Below the pieces are notes generated by a model. That model did not search any database and was not told where the DNA came from. It worked only from the letters and a program-made list of their open reading frames with translations. Made by a program: the position numbers and the translations under genes. Source: Isoetes taiwanensis (lineage: Eukaryota; Streptophyta; Lycopodiopsida; Isoetales; Isoetaceae). From it: a DNA stretch of 64,000 nt. Of the stretch, positions 21,557 through 32,324 are shown piece after piece; position 1 is the first letter of the stretch; each line of letters opens with the position of its first letter. Location of the stretch: contig JAJEKV010000025.1 of assembly GCA_021234155.1 (NCBI GenBank), positions 1,817,995-1,881,994 of the forward strand. Direction: 5' to 3'.

Positions 21557-24500
21557 ATGTCTACACGTTTTGGAGCCACTCTCTTAAGTTCAGTAGATGT
21601 TTTTCAGGGAATAGGAGGTTTTCAGATATGGAAAGAGAGAGTCAAGGAAGTTTTGAAATTTGAAGGATTGTGGGATGTAATTGAACCAAAAACTAATGTG
21701 GATGATGAAGTGAGCAGTTCTGCAGTTGGAGAATCTTCAACAGCCAAGTCAGGTGAGTCTACTGCAAAATCCAAAGAGGTTAGTAGTGACAAGGCAAGTG
21801 ATGAAGTAAAAGTAAATCAGGCTAAGGCCATAATTATGTGCAAGGTTGCACCAAGCATAATGCTTAAATTATCGAGCCGATGCCGATCTAGGTAGGGCGA
21901 AGCCTTCTGGGGCGCGTGCCGTGATATGACTAAAACGGGAGAGACACCTGTCGCACCATTCTCTGTCCATTCCACTCTGATCCTCGCGAGGGCGCGTTCA
22001 GAGGCATGGTGTACCACTAACGTGGATGGCTCCTCGCTCAGGTGTCCCGACCCGGATGGGTGAGGACACACCGAAAGGACGTATGTCTATAAGGTGGGGG
22101 AGTAAGATCATATCCAGGAGAAAACTGCGGCTATACATACATAATGCTTAAATTGAGGGATCTGAGTCCTAGGGAGGCATGGAAATATTTGATTAAAACT
22201 TATGAAACAAAGAGCTCATCCTTATTGATGTTTTGGAAAAGGAGATTAGGAAGCTGAAATTCGATGACAAGGCAGACTTGACCTCGATGCTTCATAAATT
22301 TGACTCTCTTTGTGCAGACTTAGAAGCTGCTGGTGTAAGTATGTCTGTGAGCCATCAGATATTGGCAATCTCTAAAATGTTTGCCAATTATGGAACATTA
22401 GCTACAATGATAAGGACTGTTGCCAGAACTAGGGAGGAGGCTGAGCAGATAGCCAGAACAGAAATAGAGCAGAAGTATGGAAGTGACTATGAAAATGACA
22501 ATGATGAAGAATCAGCAGAGGTGTTGATTGCAAGGAAAGGGAAAGCCTCTAGTGACAGAGGAAAACAAATTTGGCCCATGTTATGGCTGTGGGGAAGTAG
22601 GGCATTTGAAATTCAATTGCCCTAGAACTCAAAATGTGAAGACATGTTATACATGTGGAGGAGTAGGACACTTTGCATCTAAATGCCCAAGTCCAAGGGA
22701 CAGTAGCAGGGGCAGAGGTAGAGGAAGAGGTAAATCAAGCCAATGGAATACTAGCAGGGGTAGAGGTCGAGGTGCCAGGGCAGCCAACACAAACATGGCT
22801 GTTGTAGAATGTGAAGAGGAGGATTCTGAAGAAGAGGTAACAAATGTATTTTCTAGTTCCATAAGCCAGGATTCTAAAACATCTTTTGTTGTAGATTCGG
22901 GAGCTGAAAGAACAATCATAGGATGTTCAGATTTGCTTACCAAATGGGACAAGGAGCAAAGGACAAAGAACATTCGGTTGGGGGATGGAAGAATTAGAGA
23001 AGTAGAAGCAGCTGGCATGATAAGATTGTATGATTTGCAAGGAAATCCAGTAGAAATTGAGAAGGTCCTTTGTGTGCCTTCAATTGTGAAAAATCTGATT
23101 TCTGTAAGTCAATTAGTGGACTTGGATTTCCAGGTCACTTTTGACAAGTTTGTATGCAAGATTTTGAAAGATAATAAAATATGTTTTTTTGGAAAACGAG
23201 TTGGAGATCTTTTTGAGTTGAATACTTCCGGAAAAATTCCTACAGTTAACAATATATCAGTAGCTAGTTTGAAAACATGGCATGAACGTCTTGGTCACAC
23301 CAATATAAGAAATGTGAAAGCTTTGAATAAATCTGGTCTGATTGATGCTTCAAATGAGGACCAAAAGCACTTTATCTGCAGGGGCTGTTTAATTGGAAAA
23401 AGTACCAGGTTACCATTTGGCAGAAGGTTTAAAAGGGCTGACACACCCTTGGAGCTGATACATACTGATATATGTGGTCCTCTCAACATGAAAAGTCTTT
23501 CAGGAAAGAGGTATTTTATTACTTTTATTGATGATTGCACTAGGAAGGCAAAATGCTATTGTCTAGAAAAAAAAAGTGAAGCTCTGAGAGCATTCAAGGA
23601 ATATTTAACTGAAGTGGAACGAGAAACAGGTTATAAAATAAAGTGCTTGAGATCAGACAGAGGAGGGGAATATATATCAAGGAAATTCAAAACCTTTTGC
23701 ATTGAAAAAGGTATTAAGAGACAGCTAACTTGCAGATATTCTCCTCAGCAGAATGGGATGCAGTTAGGGCTATGCTAAAGCATGCAGGTTTGCCAAATAG
23801 ATTATGGGAAGAAGCTCTAAAAACAGCTATCTATATTCAAAATAGGTTGCCAAGTGCAAGTTTGGATGGGGAAATCCCTGAGCAATTATGGAGTAAGAAA
23901 ATACCTACATATGAAGGTTTTAAAACCTATGGATGTCTGGCCTATGTTCACATTCCTGAAGAGTTAAGGAGAAAATTGGATGACAGGGCTTTAACTGCTT
24001 TTTTAATTGGATATGATGAGGAGTCTAAAGCATACCGACTTTATGATTCAGAAAGGAAAAAGATACTTGTAAGCAGGGATGTTGTATTTGTGGAAGAGCA
24101 ATTGTACAAGGATGTTAAGGATCCTCATTTAAAGGAAAAAACAAAACCAAATGGAAGGCAAAAGGCAAATGATATTGCTGATTTTGACAGTGACAATGAT
24201 AATGATGGTGAGAATTCAGATAAACCAGCTCAAGAAGGTATGCATCTTGAAAATCCTACCCAAGAAGAAGCACAAGATCAGCAAGGACATGTGTCCTACA
24301 ACAAGAGAAGAAATTGAAGGTATGAGAAAAATCCCTTATAGAAGTTTGATTGGCTGTCTGCTACATTTGTCAGGAGCAACTAGACCTGATATTGCCTTTG
24401 CAGTAAACCTGCTGAGTAGGTATAATAGCAACCCTGGAAGACAGCATTGGGCAGCTGCCAAACGTGTCCTGAGATATCTAAAAAGAACAGCAGATCATGG

Positions 24501-25023
24501 GCTTACATTCAGAGATAGAGGACATAATATTGAAGCATTTGCAGATGCTGACTGGGGAGGAGATGCTGATCAAAGACATTCTACCTCTGGTTATGTAGTA
24601 ATGATTGGGGACAATCCTGTTAGTTGGAAGTGTAAAAAACAAAATACTGTGGCTCTATCTAGTGCTGAGGCTGAGTACTCAGCAATAACACTTGCATCAA
24701 AGGAAATAATATGGATTAGGAGATTGCTGGAGGAATTTGGCATAACTAGTGATGAACCAACCACTTTGTGGTCAGATAGTACGAGTGGAATAGCTATGAC
24801 ACAAAATCCTGTGCTCCATGAAAGATCAAAGCATATTGAAATGAAGCTACACTTTATAAGAGAAATGGTTCAGAGAAAGTTGATTGCAGTAAAATACATT
24901 CCAACAGAAAGACAGTTGGCTGACATATTAACTAAAGCACTCAGAGAATCCAGGTTTACCATGTTGAAAGATCTGCTTAATATTCAAGAAACAGAAGTTG
25001 AGAATTCTCTGATACAGTCATGA
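21557..25023 (+). pseudogene. Copia-1 gag-pol, broken, RT deleted
   Basis: Domains in order: gag from ATG 21557 (GGFQIWKERVKEVL), two CCHC knuckles (CYGCGEVGHLKFNCP; CYTCGGVGHFASKCP), aspartic protease (VVDSGAE at about 22893), GAG-pre-integrase (WHERLGHTNIRN), integrase (LIHTDICGPLN; RSDRGGEY), the linker, then RNase H (FADADWGGD; ALSSAEAEYSA) ending at 25023. Gag is split by a 269-bp insertion at 21871-22139, and reading frames change near 22600. About 40 bp are lost in integrase after PQQNG (about 23755). The whole reverse transcriptase is missing: the linker runs directly into 'MCPTTREEIEGMRKIPYRSL' at about 24285, whereas copia-2 has several hundred residues there. No functional polyprotein is possible. 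Confidence 0.9.
21871..22139. mobile_element. 269-bp GC-rich insertion with 15-bp TSD (SINE- or LINE-tail-like)
   Basis: The copia-1 gag sequence CATAATGCTTAAATT occurs at 21856-21870 and again at 22140-22154, on either side of a 269-bp segment unrelated to copia. A long, variable TSD of this sort is typical of target-primed (LINE/SINE) insertion. The insert is much more GC-rich than its host and ends in a short ATACATA-like tail. I cannot see a convincing Pol III A/B box pair, so the family is unknown. Confidence 0.75.
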
Positions 25024-25055
25024 CGTTAAACTATGAATATTCAATGATGGGGAAG

Positions 25056-25466
25056 TGTTGGGATTTATGAGATACAGAAAAGAACCATTAGGGTAATATT
25101 TGATCATTGAATATTTGAGGTAATGGTTCAATGGTTATCCGACAGTATGAAATTCGAATGTTATTTTTGGATAACCCAAGAGCCTAGCTCGGTGAACAGT
25201 GTCACCGGCCAGGTGGAACTACAAGCAATCATCTAGCAACCGCCTAGATGATCGAATGGACTGGATATTGGGATTGCCGGATTTCGGTGATCCCCAAGAA
25301 TGTATAACTAGGAATTCTTTTTTGTACAGATATAGCTGTGGAGCGAAACATTGAATGGAAGTTTTGAGTCTACTCATTGAAAATATTTTTGGTTGAATGC
25401 TCTAAGTTTTTGTGTGTGACATTGTAGTAGTTAAATTCATAAGTTATAATAGTTTATTGTTCTACA
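25056..25466 (+). repeat. Copia-1 3' LTR
   Basis: The 411-bp partner of the 5' LTR, with one visible difference. It starts directly after the polypurine tract and is followed by the second GTTAC. Confidence 0.93.
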
Positions 25467-25560
25467 GTTACAAGTTAAATGCATTACAACTTTGAAACGT
25501 GTTTCAAGTTAGATGTCGAAATGCGTTACAACTGACCCTTACATTACAAAGCTAACGTTC
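25467..25560. repeat. CACTA-2 5' subterminal repeats (right part)
   Basis: Continuation of the CACTA-2 array after copia-1 (AAATGCATTACAACTTTGAA, CGAAATGCGTTACAAC). It ends about 95 bp before the first CACTA-2 gene. Confidence 0.78.
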
Positions 25561-25656
25561 TAAAAATTTAATTATTCTATTTCTTCGTTTCTCAGCATCA
25601 GCGCCGCCTTCCTCTGTTGAATCCGCGATTTCTTTCTTCTTTGAATCAGCTCCAAC

Positions 25657-28090
25657 ATGCAAAGCGATCCCCTGACTGGGTTATCTGCCTCTACGAGGAA
25701 GAGAAGGGCTCGTGAGCTACGTAAACAAGGAATAGAACAACCAATTCTTCCAAGGGAGAGTTATGCGGACCAATTCTCACCTTGTTGGTGTAGAGATTGT
25801 TGCGGTCGACATGAACGAATACCAATGATTATAGCAGATCATCTACAAAAAGTTGGTCCATCTTGGTGTGCTCTAGAGAGTTTTTGCAAGCATCATAACC
25901 TGCCCTATCATTCCACTTCTGGACAGGTTAGTATATGGTTAAGTTTATTTGCTTTCAACTTGGCCAAGACTAAGGTGGTTTTCATATCATCTTCACGTCA
26001 GCCGAGGATCCCCTCCTTCAGTTACCGAGGGCAGAATGTGGAAGTCGCATCCACATACAAATATTTGGGAGTGGAGTTTCCTTCTACTATGCACTGGGAC
26101 ACATCCATACGGCTGCGAGTTACGGCGGGCTGGAAGGCACTATATGCAATGCAAAACAATAGTCATAAAGCGGAGTTGTATGATTGGACCCATCAGTCAC
26201 ACCTGTTCAAGGTCCTAGTGGAGCCTGTCCTTTTATATGGGGTTGAAGTATGGGGCCCAGTAGTATCCCTCGCTACTTGGAATGACTTGGAGCAGGTGCA
26301 GAAAGCCTTCTTGGTACGAGCACTAGGGGTGAAGTCCACAGTCCCATATCAAATTCTACTGCAGGAGACATGATTCTTGCCTCTTCAGAGGGCGGCCCTT
26401 GATCGCCACATTGTCTATTTTCAGAAGGTGGTCAATATGGAAGATGCTCGTCTCCCTAAACTAGCCTATATCATGACAATGGGGCCACAGCGCCTCAAGG
26501 CCTGCTGGAGGAAAAAGAGAGCTCAATGGATGGCTAGATGGAATGTGCAGGAGCACAGGTGCATACATGTGCAAACAGCGGCAGATTGCCATAGCTTGAG
26601 GCAATATCTTGACGTTTGCTTCATCAGCAAGCTTTGGGATACCAGCGCTCTTGAACAGGTCAAGACAGAACACTACCAGCGCCACATAAATCCCACATTG
26701 GAACGAGGTCCGCAATGCTACCTGCGCACCCACTTGCCCATGAAAAGACGCAGACTCATTGCCTCCATTCGCACAGGGGCACATCATCTTCGAATTGAGA
26801 CAGACAGATGGATTGGTGAGCCACGTCAGGACAGGCTCTGTCAATGCTGCCAAATGGGTGTCATTGAGGATGAATCTCATACCCTTCAAAGTTGCCCAGC
26901 ATATGATCAAATCCGGACGCGCGATGCTGAGTTGGTCAGGCCTGACCAGCCACTACATGTGACATTGAGCACGGCATCCGTACGGGTGCTAGGATCATAC
27001 CTTCAGGAGGTCATGGACATGCGAGATCAGCTATGTCCTCGGGCACGCGCTTGACATGTACATACACATTTTATTTCATGATGATGTATACTTGTACAGT
27101 TTGACAGCATTCTTATTACTGCCACGGTTTTTCCCTCGAAAATCCTTCGGGGCGAGGGTTTTTTAACCCGGACAGTAATAAGTTTGCTGCGCTCCTTCTG
27201 GGTCCCATAGGCCGATTGGTCTCAGTGGACGATAAAAAACCATTCTCATTCTCATTCTCGTTTCATATTTTTATTCTCTTTAAGTTCTATGTAATGGTGT
27301 TTGACATACATCGCAGAGTGTAACTCAATTATGTTACATTAGTTTTTCAAAAGGAGTTTGGAGAAATATCCCTGAGGAAGATGATGAGGTGGACTCAGCA
27401 CAATGTCAATCTAGATGTTGTACTCGCATGCATACATTGTGTGCCTCTATGATGGGGGGAAGTACGAATTCATCCTTAGCTTGTTCTGTACCTAATTTAT
27501 CTATGCCTTTAGATGTTGAAAAGATGCTAAAGCAAGTTGATCGAAGGCGTCTTGGATTATATGAAGGGCCATTGCCATCTACAGGTCAAATATTCTCTTA
27601 TTGGGGTAATAGATACATGATTAAAGATTCTACAATTTCTGGTGCTAGTAGAGGCTTATTCATTCTAAATGATGTAAAAGTTCCTTACAATGGGGAGGTG
27701 CCACTGATGATATATGGAGGTCCTATTTACAAGTCAGCTAAGTGGGAGAAATTGACACAATACTCATTCCGTATGATGGTGTATCGGTGTAATAACAATG
27801 CAGCTTTCATGGAGATGAGTGGAGTACAAGAGGACAATTTAAGGACCTATATTGATGGTCGACCAGAAGAACATGGGAATATAGCAGGATTAATCAATAG
27901 TTGCTGAGGGAATAAAACTCTAGTGAATTGTGTGTTTGAAGAAAGAAATAATGACCAAGAACCTTATATGGCAGGAAAATGTCATAGTTTTGTCATGATG
28001 ATGGCTATAAGAAGTCTTTTCAAAGGTGAAGAGTTGATTCTAGATTATCCAATACGAACAGATGTTCCTCCACAATTTGTTAGTGATTGA
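25657..28090 (+). pseudogene. SET-domain-like gene carried by CACTA-2
   Basis: This is the first gene of the element. Exon 1 (25657-25929) starts at an ATG and has a Cys/His cluster (CWCRDCCGRHERI, then C and H residues). It ends at a donor GGACAG|GTTAGT. The intron now holds a LINE fragment. The next exon (about 27345-28090) carries SET-domain-like motifs in order: SRGLFILNDV, GEVPLMIYGGPI, TYIDGRPEEHGNIAGLINSC, NCVFEE, then AIRSLFKGEELILDYPI. These fit the 'RGLF...Y.G', 'GN.A.fiNh.C' and 'GEEL..DY' elements of SET lysine methyltransferases, though the NHSC motif is degenerate (INSC). One TGA at about 27905 follows INSC, and the frame resumes to a stop at 28090. The identification is motif-based. 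The gene could be a captured host gene or a long-term element gene. Confidence 0.65.
25945..27262 (+). mobile_element. 5'-truncated LINE in the SET-gene intron
   Basis: The end of a non-LTR reverse transcriptase (NLAKTKVVFISSS, YKYLGVEF, LVEPVLLYGVEVWGP), then after a TGA (26371) the C-terminal domain with a Cys-His motif (LCQCCQMGVIEDESHTLQSC). It continues to about 27054 and a 3' UTR ending in CATTCT repeats (about 27239-27260). The upstream RT, endonuclease and ORF1 are absent, as is usual for 5'-truncated LINE copies. I could not define a TSD. It is related to the LINE at 61.7-64 kb (shared 'NLAKTK' and 'YKYLG'). Confidence 0.85.
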
Positions 28091-28344
28091 AAAATCAAGA
28101 TTATCAATTGTGAACTAAACTTGATTCTAAAGCTTTAGTGTAATGAAGGACTTATTGTCTTACATCTTGTCATGTCTTTTAAATCTTTAATACTTTGAGT
28201 TTTAGAATAATGTGTATTATGCTTGATATGTATGTTAGCTTTCATATCGCTATGCAACGTCTTAATTATACACTATAAATTAAAAAACTTATTGGTCTTT
28301 GGGTTTCATATTAGTATTATGTACTAACAGTCTTATTTTTTAAG

Positions 28345-31300
28345 AGAGAGGATGGGCATCGAATGTCTGCAAAACAACTTGCATCGAAAGATAGGATCAT
28401 AAAGGAAAATCCGGTGATTATTCGAAGCCAAAGACCTAACCCACCATTAATTGAGAATGCAAAAGATGAACCAGCTACTATTGACAATGCATATGATGAG
28501 ACTGCACGCAACCTTATAGAAGATTTTGCAACTTTTGAGCAACTCATGGAAGATGTGAACACATACACACATATGGAGCATAATGACGATGCAGCTAATG
28601 ACAATAATGACCAAGAATATCCAACACAATATGTTGATAAATACATCATGAAGGAGGCTTCAGCAAAATTGTATGAAGGTTGTACAATATCGCGGTTGTC
28701 AGTCAATCTATCAATACTCAGCATTCAAGCTCAGTACAAGATATCCAATATAGCTATTGACACTATACTCAAGTACATCTCTCTTCCTTTGTGTCCATTC
28801 TCATAGTTTTGTATTATTTACTAATATATAGAATGTAGGTTTATAGGAAAATTATTGCCAGAAGGAAATAACATGCCTAAAAGTCGGCAAGACGCACGCA
28901 AACTAATCAAGGCGCTTGGTTTTGAGTATGAAAGCATTCACGTGTGTCCTAATGAATGCATTTTATATTATAAAGATAATAAGGACTATACCAGTTGCCC
29001 CATATGTGGATCAATTAGGTATAAGGATGGATTTTAGAGTAATAAAGTCCCCGCTAAAGTGTTACGTTAATTTCCTATCATTCCAAAGATGAAGCACATA
29101 TTTAGAATGAAAGAAAAGGCTGCTCTCATGACATGGCATGCACACCACCGTAGCAAGGACGGGAATATGCATTATCCTGCAGATTCTAGGGCATGGAAAT
29201 TTATAGAGGAGACATGATCTGATTTTGCAACTGAACTTAGGCACATTCGTATGGGGTTGGCAACAGATGGCTTCAATCCATTTTTACAACGAGCGGCCTC
29301 TTGGTCAACCTGGCCAGTAATGCTTGTAAATTACAATATTCCGCCAGATGAATCCATAAAGCGTAGCCACATAATGTTGGTCATGATCATTCCAGGTATT
29401 TGCTTTAATATAAATTTAATATCTTTTTGAAATCGACTAACATTGATTGTGCATATAACAAAGGGCCTTCCCAACCAACGAATTTTGATGTGTATCTTTC
29501 TCCGTTAGTTGATGAGCTTCTACAACTATGGGATGGAGTGCCAATGGTTGATGCTTCTAGGACAAAATTTACGGGACAAAACTTCATCTTGAGGGGTATT
29601 TTGATGTGGACAATGCATGACTACCCAGGCCTCACCGTATGTACAAGTGCGTGGTTAAATAGTCATTTACAATTTGACGTGGTCGCGGATACAACATTTT
29701 AAGACCTTACGATTGAAATGTAGGACTCCAAACGAAAGGCAAGTGTGCATGTGTGCATTGTGGTGAGAAGGTTACGGCTCGTTACTCCAAAGAAATGAGG
29801 AAGATGGTTTTTGAGGGTCACGATAAATTTATTCCAGAACATCATCCATTGAGGTCGAGAAGAGTTGAAAGGAAGGAAGGAAGGAAGGAAGGAAGGAAGT
29901 ATATTTTAACGTCCACGGAGACCAACTGGCCTATGAGACGGTTTTACAATATAGCGGAAAGTTTCCAAACACAAAATAAAACCACAGAAACCCTGTACAA
30001 TGTGTCTCTACCACTGGGATGAAAAAACCCCCCGTGTTGGAGGAAAAACCCTTGTAGTAGGCGTTGAGAGGCCCTATTTGGGCGCTCAAATTCCCTGTGC
30101 TGTGAGGGACTCCCTGACGGTGGAGACTTGCAGAATGTAGGACGCAAGACGTGCCACCATTGGCGAAGCCAGCAGTTGGTGAATTGCTATCTCAGAGCAT
30201 CTGAGATCGGCATGAGCTGCTCGGATGTGTGCATATGCTGGGCATTCCTGTAGAGCATGGTGTTCATCTTCTACTATCTGCATGTGATAGCACTGGCAAA
30301 AGCAATGTGCCACAAAAGTCAATGACCTCAAAAGATTGGTTTAAGTTGTGGAATAATGTTGAAGAGAAAGCATGGATTGATGCATTCAATGAGGGGGTGT
30401 GTGAAGGCCTGATGATATTGTGATGGATCCTCCTGATGGTATGAAGTGGCTTTCAAGATTTTATCAATTGCCATATTGGACCAAATTAAAGTTCACGAGC
30501 CTATTAGATCCCATGCACATAATAAAAAATGTGTCAGAATCAATATGGAAACACATTACGGGAGAGAAAGACACTGATGGAGCAAGAGCAGACCAACTTC
30601 AAGTCAAACCTGCACAATGTGTTTGGATGAGATCAAACAAACCACCTCCATGGGTTCTAACAAAGGGTGACTATCAAAAGGTGTGTGCTTCGTTAAAATC
30701 GCTACGTACTCCAACTGATTACTCCTCTTCCATGCGCAAATGTTGGTTAAAGGATGGGAAGCTCCAAGGACTCAAGTCACATGACTTTCACAAGTTACTA
30801 GAGGTAAGTTATGCACACCTATTATACTCATTGATGTTTGTTTTTAACTTCAGTCTTAATTGCATGTAGGAGTACTTGCCAATTGTTCTACCAGGTACTC
30901 TACCTTCAAACATTTGTGAACCCATCTTCAAGCTAGCCAAACTATGCAGGTATAGCACTTGTACATTCTCATGGTTAATAATTCACTTATGTTCATGTTA
31001 TACCATGTTGTAGGTGGTTGTCATTGACGGAGATTACCATCAATGACCTACCAGGAATGAGAGAATTAGCAGCTGAAGTATTGTGCTTATTTAAAAAACG
31101 ATTTCCCACTAGCTTTTTTGACATCCAAGTGCATTTAATTGTTCATCTTGTCGATGATATCGAGTGGGCTGGTCCAGTATCATATCGATGGATGTTTTTC
31201 CTCGAACGATTTATGAAGGTGCTCAAAGATTTTGTTCGTCAATTAGCAAGACCTGAAGGGAGCATGGCCGAGGGTTGGATTTCTCTAGATTGTAGATTTG

Positions 31301-32322
31301 CAGGTTTGTCCTTATCTGAACTCAAGAGATAAAGAAGAATTGAAGTTTCTAGCACCTGATGAGTGTGACGGTAGGCTATACAACAAGGGAACAACTTATA
31401 CATTGGCCTACAATGAGATGTCAGCAATAAGAGACTACATTGTAAGTAATGAGCAACGTATGACAAAATGGATGCAAAAATATAAAGAGGCTAGAGAATG
31501 CATTGAGCTCCAATGTCAAGATTGGCGTCGTTCTCATATGGGCCCATTTCCTCCCGAGCTACAACAACTACCCGATAAAATATCTTCTAAGTGGTTGTTG
31601 GATACTATATTAGATGAAGCCAGAGGGGGGACACCAATAAGTGACGAAGAGAAGCAAATAGCATTTGGAGCTAGTCAAAAGGTATATCTAGTGGTTGCGA
31701 GTATTTTCTTAGTCTAATTCAATTCTTATGTATGCTCTGATCTTATGCCAATTGATAGGTCACTAAATACAATGGATACATACACAATGGAAGACATTTT
31801 CGTATCGAGAGAAGAAACAAATCACGTTTCACATTTGATTCTGCTGTCTCATCTATATTCACAGTATCAAGTCGAGCAAGTGCAAAGGACAGGAACTTGA
31901 GATGCTGATATTGATTATGTGGGGAAGATACAGGAGATAATAGAGCTTGACTATACCAAATTTACAAAAGTTATTTTCAAAGTTAGGTGGTATGATGTCA
32001 TTTTACGTGGGAGAGATGCCACTATTCGAAGAGACAAGAATGATCTTTGTGCTATAAACACACGAAGGACTATACCAGATGAAAAAGAGCCTTATGGGTA
32101 TCCTGAGAAGTGTGAACAAGTGTACTTGATCCTACGACAAGTGAGATGTCTGGATTTAATAGTTTTTCTCTTTTAATATTTTCTTTTATTATATTTTTCG
32201 ATTCTAATACTACAATCTGTTGGAAGTTTTTCTAATTTGTTTCCCTATAGGCGATCCCAATTGGTTGTATGTTGTCCATGTGAACCCTAGATCCAGAAGG
32301 GTATATGATAATTTGGATGTGG
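28345..32322 (+). pseudogene. CACTA-2 TNP2-type transposase pseudogene
   Basis: It keeps the N-terminal part that CACTA-1 lacks. An acidic exon (about 28345-28766) is followed by 28841-29395 with KLLPEGNNMPKSRQDARKLI, YESIHVCPNECILYYKDN and CPICGS (TNP2 zinc-binding region), then WHAHHRSKDGNMHYPADS. Further exons: 29463-29650 (LMWTMHDYPGLTVCTS), 29722-29866, about 30305-30805 (YWTKLKFTSLLDPMHIIKN), about 30870-30950, 31013-31310 (WAGPVSYRWMFFLERFMK), about 31312-31682 and about 31759-32140, then 32252-32322. Stops at about 29035 and 29217, a frameshift near 30420, another near 31310 and one near 31900 disable it. An inverted LINE interrupts 29868-30300. The tandem array begins within the last exon, whose acidic tail reappears at about 40440-40530. 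Confidence 0.85.
29868..30300 (-). mobile_element. Inverted, 5'-truncated LINE inside the transposase gene
   Basis: On the minus strand a LINE C-terminal Cys-His region is readable (CQCYHMQIVEDEHHALQECP, then AYAHIRAAHADL). It is clearly related to the one at 26845-26930. The 3' tail is the GGAA repeat at about 29870-29899 (read as TTCC on the minus strand). It splits the transposase between HHPLRS and MTSKDWF. The tail type differs from the CATTCT tail of the other LINE piece. Confidence 0.8.
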
Positions 32323-32324
32323 AA

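Larger units (their letters stand above)
21123..25466 (+). mobile_element. Copia-1: young Ty1/copia retrotransposon lacking reverse transcriptase
   Basis: Two 411-bp LTRs (21123-21533 and 25056-25466) begin TG and end CA and differ at a single base that I can see (TTTTCGTG versus TTTTTGTG). A 5-bp TSD, GTTAC, flanks the element (21118-21122 and 25467-25471). The primer-binding site TGGTATCAGAGC starts at 21535, and a purine-rich tract (ATGGGGAAG) precedes the 3' LTR. The near-identical LTRs mean recent insertion. The internal region is defective, so it was probably mobilised by proteins from an intact relative. Confidence 0.93.

Noticed and set aside
21871-22139. Calling the gag insertion a tRNA-derived SINE
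   Set aside because: I could not find a convincing A-box/B-box pair, so only the TSD and insertion are claimed.
25657-26373. One 238-codon open frame starting at the first CACTA-2 gene
   Set aside because: It is an artefact: about 90 codons of the transposon's exon run through a splice donor and intron into a LINE reverse-transcriptase fragment that happens to be in frame.
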